Part shown: in pieces, positions 48,283-60,545 of the stretch
How the letters are laid out: each line of letters begins with the position of its first letter
Numbering within the stretch: the stretch's first letter is position 1
Origin: Macquaria australasica
Lineage: Eukaryota > Chordata > Actinopteri > Centrarchiformes > Percichthyidae
Assembly (NCBI GenBank): GCA_005408345.1
Contig: SEMN01000010.1
Coordinates: forward strand, 2,959,501-3,023,500
Direction: 5' to 3'
Length of the DNA stretch: 64,000 bases
The notes under the pieces: generated by a model
The model's database searches: none
What the model saw: the letters and a program-made list of their open reading frames with translations, nothing else
Told to the model about the DNA's origin: nothing
Position numbers and translations under genes: made by a program

Positions 48283-48611
48283 TTTAAAGGAATAGTTTGA
48301 CATTTTGGGAAATACATTTATATGCTTTCTTGCAGATAGTCCAGTGAATATGTGGCTACAGCCAGAAGTCCTTTAGCTTAGCTTAGCATAAAGACTGGGA
48401 ACTGGGAAACATCTAGCCTGGTTCTGTGCAAAGGTAACAAATCCACCTACCAGCACCTCAAAGCTCACTAACACGTTACTGCGTCTTCGTGCTAAGCTAA
48501 GCTAACTGGCTGCTGGCTGTAGCTGTATATTTACATTACATATATGAGAGTAGTACCAATCTTCTCATCTAACTCTTGTCAAGAAAGCGTATACTCAAAC
48601 TAGTTCTTTAA
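48283..48611. repeat. Palindromic family A copy
   Basis: Starts aaaggaatagtttgacattt and ends caaactagttctttaa. The middle has the cttagcttagcataaagact block and its mirror gtgctaagctaagctaact. Confidence 0.7.
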
Positions 48612-51600
48612 TGAAATTGCGGTGCATTAACATGGGTTTCTGCAATGCTCTTTGATTAAATTTTATGATCAATTAAATCCATGCCTTTCTTTGGCTCCCT
48701 TTGGCTATTTTGGTACCATCCGGCTGTCCTGTGTTGGCAGAAGATGGTTGCTGGTGATGGAGAAGCAGAGTGATGTCCGCCTTAAGGCTCCAGTCAGAGA
48801 TGATTATGTCTGCTAGTAGCTCTGCACAAAATGTAGCCTTCAGGTGGGTTTTTTTTTTTTTTGATATGCAATCCTGCTAACTACTGAGAGTCTCTGCTCT
48901 GTTCTTATTGCTGCTCCCCTTCTCTGTCAGGATGGATGGGATGGGTTTAATCTAATTATTGCAGCAGATGGTGGTTCTGAGTACTTTTTTAAAACATTTA
49001 CTCAGCTGTGAAAAGTTGAGTGAGTAATTCTTTTTACCAGCAGAGGAGTGTACGATTTCAAATTCATTTCTTACACTATACATGAAGAATTAGAAGAATG
49101 TTAAACATCACTGCTGTTATCTGCGTGTTATATATTGAGATGTCACTTTACATTTGGACAGACTTGGCCACAGTTATCGGGTTCAGGTCATTTTGGGGCT
49201 CACCCGGGGATGTCAACAGATGAAAAGCGATATTTAAGCTTGTTGTTGTAAGGTTCAAGTCAGGGCTCAAATCAAAGCCAAATTTGTTTTGCCCTCAGGT
49301 GTCTTGTTCTGATTGCAGAATAATGGTGAAGTCAATGTCAGACGGAAGAACGACTACAAAGTGAATGTGTCTTTGTTGTCTGTCGTGGACCCTCAAGCCA
49401 ACCAAACCAAAAAAAGTAGAAGAAAAGAAGAGAGCCATTCACAACAAGGCAATTGCACCCCATTTTGATAATTGGCATTGATAGATGAAGGAAACCTAGA
49501 TCCAAATAAAGTTAAACTGCTCTGGGCCGAGCAGCTGGAGCTTTACTGATTCTTCACAGGAGAATCTATTACTCCCTCTTTTCCTCTGTGTCTTTAACCA
49601 TTATCATCTTTTATTTCACACTCTGTCTGATGATCCGACCTTAACACCTCGGACCCCGCCGGCCATTTAACAGTGAGTTTTTACTGGTAATCGACTCCGT
49701 TTGGGCACCTCGAGGCTCCTGTGGCGATACTTTTCAGTTTGATTCATTGCCACCCCATTTTTACCTCCTCTTCCTCCCCTCTCCCCTACTGCCTAACTAA
49801 AACCTTGTTGGTCAAATTAAAAACAGTTTAGCCCGCTGCACTGGCTTGCATCACAAGCCCATAAACACAAAGTGCTTTGGTCATGTAAGACAGAGGCCCT
49901 GTGATTATCTCTGCCCCTTTAACTCACAAATCAAACATGAGTTCAGCTGCAGGCCCTGATATGATAGAAGCTTTTTATAAAGGAGAGTGAAAACGAGAAG
50001 CCTGGTGTTTTATTGGGGAAACCAGCTCCATTCTATCACAATGAAGGAGCATCTCAGCACATGGAGAGCAGATCTGGGGGATTTTGATTCTGTTAGAGAT
50101 GGAAAGAAGCACAATTCAACACTGCGACAACCAAAACTGTAGTGACATGGAAATGAGTTCCGTTCATGTGTGAGATTTAGGAGTAACACTTTTTGGCACT
50201 AACCTTTCAGTGGTTTCTCAAAGTGCCACCTGGTTATTGTGAGATTAAATTGAACTGAACAGATCCATAATTCAGGGTCCACGACATCAAAAGGAAATCG
50301 ACATAATAAGGCTTAATCGCTAACTTTCTGATGGCTAATGACCCCAAAATGAACTGTCGGGTTAGATTAGACAGCTCAGTGCTTAACACTAACCTACCAG
50401 AGCTGAAATGAAATATGCTACTGAATTTTACTTTCAAAGGGAGGTTGTAGAGAAATTCGGAGATGCCAGCAGAAGGATAGTGACAGAGAAACACCAGACT
50501 GGGAAAACTGAGAGACAGTCCTCCTCTTTAGTCTTCTCTCCCACAGAGGCTAAAGTTTCTTGGCTGTGACTGATGGACAATAACAAGGAAGCCCTCCCTA
50601 CACACCCCCCCTCCATATTTCATGGTTATGTGTTGTCATCGCGGTGCTCTTTTTGTTCTCGTAAGATCTGAAATGCTGTTATCAGACTTCCAGCGAAAGG
50701 GAAAAAACACATGCACTTCATTCTCCTTCATTCTCAACATGTATATTTAGATTTTTTTTAATAGTTTAATATTTAGCCATGCTAGCAGCATAGCTCTAAG
50801 ACTCAGTCGGTCGACCACTTGGTGCAGCTTTAAATATCAACATCTAATGAAAGAAATCCCATGAAATTTTGTCATTGACATTCATGGTTCCAAGATAATG
50901 AACCCCAATGACTCTGGTGATCCTCTGGCCACCACCATAAGGTTGATTCACTAACTAAGATGGTACATATGGTAAACATTATACCTACGAAATGTTAGCA
51001 TGTTAGAAATGTCATTAAGAGCACGTTAGCTTGCTGACATTTGCATTTACCTGTGCCTTAGTACAGCCTCACAGCGCTGCTAGCGTGGCTCTAGCAAGCG
51101 TGGCTGTAGTCTTGTTGTGTCAATACTGAGAATGTACAAAGAAGAAGAAATGTGTTAATGTGTTGTATTGTACTGAACCAAGATGGAAAAAGAATTCCCT
51201 ACAAAATACAGTTAACAGCATTATGTGCAACCTTGCAAGCATGTTTGCACATGCATGTGCAAGCATGGCACTGCTGCTGAAAAGAGTGTTCATTTGTTTG
51301 TTTTTTAAGTTTAGAACATGTATAGCTAGTGGTTATACAATGTATTTCTACACTTGAACAGATGTAGTTGAATCGTGGCCAGAAGCAAATTTCAGGATTT
51401 TTTTTTTTTTTTTACTTTTCTGAACGTGTTGGGTTCATAATGGGGCCATTGACCAGCTTGAGCTCACCTCACACTCCCACTGACACCTGCAACACCCCTG
51501 CAAATTGGCAGGCGGCAGAGGTTTAATATACTGAGCTGTGAAGAGTTCATAAATCTCTTGCAACCTGGCTAATAGCAGCTTTGAGGCCACTGAAGAGACC

Positions 51601-52315
51601 AGGCCTCTCCAGATACACAGTTGTTTTTTTACTCACAAAAATAATATCTTTATTAATTGTATATCCTGCATTTCAAAATAAACATACATAGGACTTGCAC
51701 ACAGATCAGTGATGGAAAAGAATACAAGAAATGCTTATAAATAAAGCCAAACAGATCTAGTCTCATGGATAATGACAAAATGAAAAACAGCACAAAAATC
51801 AAAGAACTGACATGATATACAGAAGCAATTTAAAAAACGTCAAGCCGTTCCACACAGAAATATCCTGTATACAGCTATATATTTTCTTGCCTGTAAAATT
51901 AAAGCCTGTTGGTAACCACAAAGTGAAAGTGTGTAACTCTAGATGACCTTGCAGTCACATGGCCGGCAGCACCAACGTGTTAATGAAAGTGACACATACT
52001 CAGCTCAACCTGAAACCTGAGGCTTAAACAAATACATACAAATCACTGCCCTGATGTGTCCAACACCGCCTCCACAGTGCCCCGTCTCAAAGACGACATG
52101 GGAAAGAGCAGTTCCCCCCGTCCTTACAGGTAAATACACCTGTATATTTATAATTTTATGCAAACATTATATAAATATTGTCGCAAAGTCGTTGACATAA
52201 AGTTGGACCCTGCTGACTGCTGGTTTCTCCAGAAGTTTAGAGTGATACACAAAGAGCTCTCTGTGTAACATGTAAGCATTCACACATGCTCTCACACTTG
52301 AACACTGTGCACTCC

Positions 52316-52316
<1 letters not shown>
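48612..52316. other. Intergenic DNA, repeat family C copy and unique sequence
   Basis: A family C copy lies at about 50775-51115. The stretch 49500-50200 is of balanced composition and not obviously repetitive. An AATAAA on the minus strand (51649-51654) could end a transcript, but no coding exon supports a gene. Confidence 0.4.

Positions 52317-52364
<48 letters not shown>
52317..52364. repeat. (CA)n microsatellite, about 48 bp
   Basis: Uninterrupted CA dinucleotides. The frames that cross it are repeat translations. Confidence 0.95.
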
Positions 52365-52366
<2 letters not shown>

Positions 52367-52864
52367 TTGGAATCTTGCTGCCATTAACAGTTGTAGCCAC
52401 GTTTACAATTTGTGCAGCAGATATGGCAGTTTTCCTAATGTAAATAATAGACTTATGATTTCTCCTCTAAATATTTAAATATCTCCAGATTCATCTCCTG
52501 TTTCCCAGGTGGATTTATTTTTATTATTTTAAAAGAATAGTCTGGGTGTGTCAGGGGTCAGGAGTGTGGCGCTGAGCATGCCATGTTTCTAAACACAAGC
52601 TGAGTGTGTGTGTGTGTGTGTTAGGGCCCATGTGCTAGTGATTTCACCGCTCTCCTCTGTGTATGCTGGGATGACAGGGGCTGAGGTCTGGGCGGCCCGG
52701 TGCCGGCACCACCACTGTCAACAGGGACCCGAAACGGTTGAAAAAAAGAGGGTGTGCTGGTTGCTGATTGGCTGTTGTCCTTGCAGAGGTGATACACTAA
52801 ACAGCATGTCATGATCTCTCCAGACTTAGAAAAGGTTATGCTGAGGACACTGCAAAGTCTTTGC

Positions 52865-53394
52865 GAGCAATAAGATCGATACCACTCTCGTATTTGTCCG
52901 TCAAATATAAGGCTACAACCAGCAGTTGGCTAGCTCAACTTACAGACTGGAAACAGGGGGAAAACAGCTAGCCTGGTCCTGACCAAAAGTAACACAATCT
53001 GCCAACCAGCTAACTAAAGCTAACCGCATGCTGTCACCATGAGGTTCAACCGGTGGAGACTCCAGGAAATCACTCCGCCCGGCTAAGAAATACTTCCGCA
53101 CATAACCCAAGTAAAACCACAAATTGTTGTTTGTACACTTCGGTTTTGGTACAGATAAAACAAACGAGATGTATCATGTTAATTGGTGAGCTATAGAGTT
53201 GCTAGTGGGTGGATTTTGCTACCTTCGGATAGAGCCAGGCTAGCTTTATGCTGAGCTAAACTTATCTGCCTTAGAAATCCCCAGTCTTTATGCTAAGCTA
53301 CGCCACCCAGCTGCTGGCTGTAGCTTTATATTTAATGGGAAAATTAAATATTTCCCAAACGTATTTTCCAAAATGTCAATCTATTTGTTTAAGG
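52865..53394. repeat. Palindromic family A copy (diverged, about 530 bp)
   Basis: Contains ccactctcgtatttgtccgt and aaatataaggctacaaccag on the left, ctttatgctaagctacg and aaaatgtcaatctatttg on the right. It is longer than other copies because of extra sequence in its middle. Confidence 0.55.
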
Positions 53395-56300
53395 ATTTAA
53401 AACTTTCAAAACTGACTGAAAATTCAATACGCATTGCTATTACTAAATGCTAAGTACTTGTCTACACATCTATGCTATATTACTCCGTGCAGTGAGATGA
53501 GTCCGTTTTCCTAAACAACTACTGAGAGCAGGTGCAGACTCCCTCTCGGACCTCTGGAGTCCAGGATGTTGCTGTCTGTCAAATGGCGTCTCTGGTGTTT
53601 GTCTGGCTCATTCAGACAGAATTCACATAAGACCTGTTGTGGCCCATTTGTCTCTATACGGATCCTTTTCAGGCGGATTCTTCTGGGCTTATGTAAGTCT
53701 TTGGGTGTGAGGAAAGGAGACTGGAAATTTCTTCAAATCCCAGTGGATGTGCACGGAGTCATCTGATTAGTGAATGACACGCTGTCGGTCTGAGGAATGT
53801 TATGACAGGATCCACATCCTCTTTAGCGCTAAGCAGATGTTCCAAATTATGAGCTGTATTAATCTTCTCTATAACCAGGGAGGGAGAAGGTGTGAACAGC
53901 AACTTCCACTAAACCACTGGATTTATAATGATAACTAGAGCGATTCATTTTCTAATAGCTGTTCATATTCAGAGCTTTGACATTTACCATCCACAGATGT
54001 GCACCTATTATAACGCACTAATGTTTAACTGAATGACCTCACACACTGTTCACATACATGTACATGACTACAAACATACTCTGTGTGTTTGTGTGACGTG
54101 TAAGGAGTTGAAGGACTTGGATGATTTCTCTAAATTGATCCAGAGGGGGGCACTGTCTCAAAAGGCATTAGAATTTACAACACCACCAACTTCTACTATG
54201 CATTATTTCTCTGTGACGTGTATTTAAATCTTGTACAGAATATATCACAAAAATAATGCATCTTATACAATAAAAGTGGTTTTAACTCTTTTAAAGCCCA
54301 CTTTTGAGAAAAGACAGTCTGGACTACAGTTAATTGTAAATCTTAATTTTTGATGCTGAAGAGGAAATTTGAGCTCTGAATCATATAGTCCTTATTTATG
54401 AGACTTGAGGAAAAACCTTTTCTTGTTGAGTTTTTCATTTTAATGGCATTGGCAATAGGAGAAGGTCCAAAGAGGTCTGACCTCATCACAGTTAGCAGCT
54501 CCCGTGTTCGGCTCACATTTGCTGTTTTATTGTCCGTCTGTTCTTGGTTTTTGGCTAAACCCGCTTGCACTCACACAAGTGTTCTGAGATCATATTTGGA
54601 TGTCGGCGTAACAATCCTCTTGAGCAGCGTTCTCCCAATTATTGAGAATGTAATTGGGAGTTTGCTTTCACATCAGCCGAATTTCAGCAGTTTCTGCAGT
54701 GTTTTTAGGGTTTCTGTTTCTTGTTTAGAGCTGATTGTGGTTCCAACACTTGAAACCCAAGAAGGTCACCCTGCTTTTATTCGATCATCATTGCAGGTGG
54801 TTGTGACAATGTGAAGGGCTGGTGAAATACCACAACAGTCTCCAGTAGATGGTAGTAGTGGGTAACTCAAAATGAGGTTTCAGCACTGCAGACGAAATTT
54901 GAATTAGTTTATTCATTAATCAAGGTAACGTGATTCAAATACTTTTTTGAAGGGCTCACTGATGTTTTGATCAGTTATACATTAATGATCATGTTTGGTG
55001 AAACTTTTTCCTCCAGCAACCTAAAAACCAAAAATGTACTTGTTCTAAAAAATACAGAATATAACTGCTACATTCAAGGTAATGACAGAGTGGGCATTAG
55101 TCTGTAAGAAATGTGACCCCACAGTAACTGGGATACTTCATATTTTTTGACATACAGTAAGGTATGAGTTACTTAGTGGTGGATATTAGGTGAGGCCTTA
55201 AGTCCTATAATTAGAGAATTTCCCCTCAGCTTGTAGAGCAAACATTGACAAGCTAACAACATTTTAAGCTACAATACTTAAAATAATAAACTAGGTGTGG
55301 CAGGTGAGGTCACATCTCAAGAGAGTTGAACATTGAGCTAGCTAAAGACCCATTTTTCGGTTAACAGGAAGTTAAAGAAGAATGGATACTGGACATTCAT
55401 CAGGTGGCAGAAACACATACTAAGTGTCTGCTGAATGTATAACTAGACAATTGTTTAACAGGTTAGCCAACTTGCTACCAATGGAGTTGTGTAAAAGTCT
55501 ATGTTTCTGAGTCCTTCTGCCCACTTGTGGCGAAAAATGTCTTAATGTAGCTCTAAAATATTTCTGTTTGCTGCTGTTCATTTTAGTGTAAGTCCTAGCA
55601 TCAATATCACTACTGGCAAGTACCTTAATGTGACTGACTTTTTGGCCACTTGGGGGCAGCAGAAACAAGCTGTAAACACCACACTGACATTGCAGTATAT
55701 CAACTTATAAAGTTAGTATGGCAAACAGTGGCACATCGAGCAGTACGTAGCAACATGAGTCTTATCTCTGGCCACCTGGCAAAGGTAAGTTAGCTAAATG
55801 CTAATGCTAAACTGTGTTCACCAGCTGCTGTTTGGTGCTGGAAAGCTAGCCTGCAGTGGGTTATAGAGCTTCTTTGGTGAAAACAGCTGCTTGCTGCGGT
55901 TGGAAATGACGCTGAAGGGGAAGTTTGGGCGAACCAAAACAGTCAAGTTGCAGGCCTTGAAACAAAACGAATGAGCTGAAAGATGCTAAAACGCCCTGTA
56001 GAGCTGATTGCAACTGCGGAATCAGGTGATATATAAAATATTGAGATATTGGAGCAGCTTTATGTTCATGAGGAAGGAAGTTCAAGATATAGTTCTGTAG
56101 TACAGAAACAGTGAAATGAACTGAACATACTGAAGCCTTACTGTGTTAACTTTTCTATGGCTACAAACGTATTGGAGCACACTGGGTAGACCTTGCATCC
56201 AGAAGCACATAATATTTCATGTGAAAGTCTTCAATATCTAAGAAATCACTGTCTGGTTCACAACTTTGATGCTCAACAAAAGAAAACTCCTCACTTGCTG

Positions 56301-58264
56301 AGCTCAGAATTTACAGCCGTGGCTCACCTGTGAATGTTCAGATGAAGAGCGGAATGTTTTCATAAGTTAATGATTTCCTCCGTGAACAAAAACACGCACA
56401 CAGGAAAACTGAATTCTTCATACCTGTTACCCTGCTCATGCCTCTCAAAACTTAACTCTGTTCAGGCTCATGTTCTTCCAATTTTCTTTAAAGGCAGCAA
56501 ATCCAATTGATACTGTTCCTAACTAAGATAAAAGAGCCAGTTGTTTTGGCCTGATGTCATCTCAGTAATGAAATTGTCTCAGTGGGGGGGATCTGGTAAA
56601 AGTTTAACACAGATGAAATTTACTGTATCTGGATACAAAGATGTTGGTTTAAAGATTCATTGAACAGATGGCCTCTAATGTAAAAACAGCCTTTAATAGG
56701 TAAGATATTTAAACATCTTCGTGCCAGATGAATTTTTTTAGTCTTTGATGGAGTTTTCTAAATGCCACCTTCAGGATAAATCAGAAAAACATAGAAAAAA
56801 GTTGTCACTAAAACCTTATTATTCTATTATTCTATTGCCCCTTTAACTTTTAGTCATTTAAATATTGTTTCGACTGCGTGTTTCCACACGGTGTGTGCGT
56901 ATAACCCGTATCTAAACTGTCGACAGGATTGTTTCCAGGAGGTAATAATGAAACACAGATCATTTCATCGCAGTGTAAACTAATAAAGGAAGACAAACAA
57001 CAGCTCACGAACATAATCAAACCTGATGACAAGTGACAGGCGAGCATTAGCTGCATTTCACAAAATTAACATTTAACTATCCGACAGGGCTAAAAGTCAC
57101 ATTTGAAAGGGCTCTGAGTAGTTCATGGAAGCGATTATGTGGCTGGCCTGTGGCCCTGTGAAGACCCTAACAGAGACATGAGGTCAGAGGTCATGCAGAC
57201 CATTAGCAGCTTCATTATGGGGTTTCGCTTCACATTTACATGCTGTAGACAGAACAGAACCAGAGCTAGAACCGAAACAAAGACAAGATTAGGGCCCTCA
57301 AAGCTGTCAGGAACACTCTGAAGCAACACACTAGCATTTATATGTATGCATGCATGCATGTGTGTGTGTTTCTTTAAGAGCATTAGCCACTTGCTGTCAT
57401 TTTCCCCCACTTCATTAGAGATCTGTCTCTACAGAGAGTGAGCTTTACGTGGCAGCTGAATACATACAATTCATCATAATCCAGTTGATCTCTGAGATGT
57501 TTGCTCGAGCCTTAACGAGCTCGATTTCCCTGATAACCCAGTTTGTGGAGGCTTAGATGTGCAACAGAATGTGTCGGAAAGTAATCTTAGGAAAGGACAC
57601 TATGAAATGGAGTTTAAAGAGTTCAGGGTTGAGATACAGGTATCAGCTAACAATAGCACCATATGATATGATCCTCTTGATCTCCTGATAATTTAACCAA
57701 AATGAGAGACTTGTTTGCGGTGTCCGTCGTCTCTGGCGGTGTTGGTGTAGATTAGGAAGCTAAGAACTCTGTTTCATATTCATGGGCTGATGGGGGATGG
57801 TGTGGTGAGAGGAATTTCATCCGCCTCACTTGTCCACTGCTGCTTGTGTATTGTCAGATTTTGGAACATGCACAAACCCGTGCACACACAGACACACACG
57901 CTCAAGCACACAAAGCCTGCAGAATGGTTTGTGACTCTAATGGCCCTTCCTTTGGGGGCACTTTTAATTGTTTGGTCATCGTCTCCATGCTCAGTGTGTC
58001 ACAGTCAATAAAGCCACATTAGAGGAGACAGGAGGTGAGGGGTGAGGGGGCCGACACAGGGGGTTAGGACCTCGGCGTGGAGAGAATATAAAGCGGCTAA
58101 ACTCTCCCAGAGTGGCATTCTCCTGCTATCAGAGCTCTACGGAGGACGGGCTGTCACTGTGGCCCATTGTGAGGCCAATGACTCATTCTTACTCGGGGAA
58201 CAACCTTAAAAAGTCCCAGGGATTTAAAAAAGTGGGGACAAACCTCTTGGATCTGCTGCAGCTG

Positions 58265-58265
<1 letters not shown>
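53395..58265. other. Intergenic DNA, one family B copy
   Basis: A reverse-oriented family B repeat occupies about 55610-56160. The 138-codon frame at 54398-54814 (plus) has no recognised similarity. A tataaag motif at 58089 has no associated coding exon. Confidence 0.4.
55610..56160. repeat. Repeat family B copy, reverse orientation
   Basis: Contains ctggccacctggcaaa, gtgttcaccagctg and gaaaacagctgcttgctgc, the reverse complement of blocks in 7796-8342 and matching 62966-63513. Ends are diverged and approximate. Confidence 0.5.

Positions 58266-58327
<62 letters not shown>
58266..58327. repeat. (GT)n microsatellite, about 62 bp
   Basis: 31 uninterrupted GT units, the longest simple repeat in the window. 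Confidence 0.95.
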
Positions 58328-58328
<1 letters not shown>

Positions 58329-60467
58329 ATTTGCATGTGTGTGTACGCTGATTTTAAATGAGAAGAGGCCAAACTGCAACTAAAAACCATATCCTTCATT
58401 TAGCCAATCAACTCCAAACATCACATAATTCATAATCAGATATCATTTACCTCTTGCAAACCATTTAATTTTTGGTCACCTTTGCTAATGCGTTCAAAAA
58501 TAACACAGAGCCTGTTAGGCAGAAAACAAACCAAGCAGAGATTTAATTTGGCTCATATGTTGCAGCAAAGGGCTTTTACATGCATGGCTGCAGCTCTTTA
58601 TTTGATGTAACTTGCTTTTAAGCTGCTGTCAGTGATAGCCATAACATGTCACCAGAACCTGGGAAGTGCGCGATGGTGACTGCGATAACCCCGCGCCGTG
58701 GCTCAGCCTCAGAGATCTCCCTGGTCTGTCACTCTCAGCATCTGCAGACCACCAAGCTAGTCCTACTGACCTCCCTGTGACCTGCTCCACCTCACTGTCA
58801 TGAACTCTGCTCACCACACACCCACCTATCTGTCGAATGCAGGCCTGTATACCGTTCTACTACACACTCCATACTATAACATTTATGAGTTTTATGTTCA
58901 TCCTGAGTTCTGTCCATGTTTAGTGCCTTGTTATTGCTGTTTTAAAAGTGTCATATCCGCTAACTAGGGATGATCAAATATCTATTTTCTGATAAATGCA
59001 ACTATCACTGGTAAAATAATGTCTATATCATGCAACTTTTAAAGTAATTTAACTGTGTGGCTTGGTGAAACCAGCGTGTTTGGCTAAATCTCAGTAGTTG
59101 TATGTTGGTTGTGACAGGGTATATTTGACAGATGACAACATTGTAAATTTAAATCCATTTTTTAAAAGATCTTACTGGATTTACATGTACTATTGGAAGT
59201 TGTGTGGTTACCACAACTAATTGTATTTGTTTAGATATTTTGAACTAAATTTACATTTTACCAACGCCTTCACTGAATTCTTACCACCTGACATGCACCA
59301 GCAAATCTCATTTCCCATAATGGAGCCTGTTTAGATGAGAGAAATAAACTCCTCCAAAGAACATTTATGTAAACAGTGTTTCCATTCGTGTTCACAAAGA
59401 TGATCTCTATATACATCTTCGTCCCAAACCTCAAGTCAAAGTTCAGCTGGACTCTTGACAGCTGCACGGTCCTGGTAACATGGTCCTGCAGCATAGATGA
59501 ACTAGTGTTTCGCACTATGACCTTATCTCTCCCAAATAACCGTGACTGGTGAGCCTGCTGACTCAAGTGTCAAGATATGCACGCAGTCCCATGTGCTATC
59601 ATGCACCATTACTGCAATCACTGGAAAACACACGTCATCCATCAATGGATCAATGCACAAATGAATCAGCAAAGCAAAGCATAAGATACAAACCTATCAG
59701 ATTAGTGTGGAGCCCACTTGTGTAAGACTACAGCATAAAGATGATGTAAAATATGAAATGCTTCAAATGCTACAAAACAGAAGTGGACACTGGAGAAGTG
59801 GTTAGGCCTTAACAGAATGGTCAAACATCTCAATTATTACACTATAAGTTATTCATTTGAATATGGATGCTTGACAAATGGAGCCTAATTTTATGTAACT
59901 TTAATTTATTTCTGCTTTTGACCCAAACTATTCTTGTTTAAATTGAATATGTTTCATGAAATATCAGTCAGTTAAAATAAGCTACCAGCTTTAAAGTCTT
60001 GTCCTTTATCAAAGCTGAATTAGCTAAATTGAATCAAATTAAAATTCAATTAAATCTGTCTGGTCTGATAACAGCTCTTATTTGCACGAAACAATGCATG
60101 TGTGAAGGTCTGAGACTGCGTTGCCAGTGCTAGAAAGTTAAAGCTACCAATACACCTTTGCTACAAACTATGTGTGTATATCCTGTATACATTCATATAG
60201 ATTGTACTCTTATTGTAACTAAAAATGGGCTATTGATGATTATTTAAGTGTGAATGAATTCTCACTTCCACTAGGAGGCTCATACTGGGACGTGAATAAA
60301 CTGAACACAGACCAGATTATTGGATTTCACTGGTGCCCCTCCCTGCTCTGTGTCTGAGGACAAGTCTCTTTTGGACACATAACTCAGAAGTGGTTCTTGG
60401 ACACACTGTTCACTCCATATAAATCCTGGTCGTTTTATGAGCCCCTGGTTTACTAAAGCTGTCCCCT

Positions 60468-60472
<5 letters not shown>
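58328..60472. other. Intergenic DNA with one unexplained 98-codon frame
   Basis: On the minus strand 59566-59270 is open and has plausible splice context, but no family is recognised. The rest shows nothing. Confidence 0.35.

Positions 60473-60544
<72 letters not shown>
60473..60544. repeat. Compound (CT)n(CA)n microsatellite
   Basis: About 40 bases of CT repeats (60473-60512) followed directly by about 32 bases of CA repeats. Confidence 0.95.

Positions 60545-60545
<1 letters not shown>

Noticed and set aside
54398..54814. 138-codon plus-strand frame
   Set aside because: No recognisable domain, no splice or promoter context, and an overlapping minus frame of similar quality; treated as chance.
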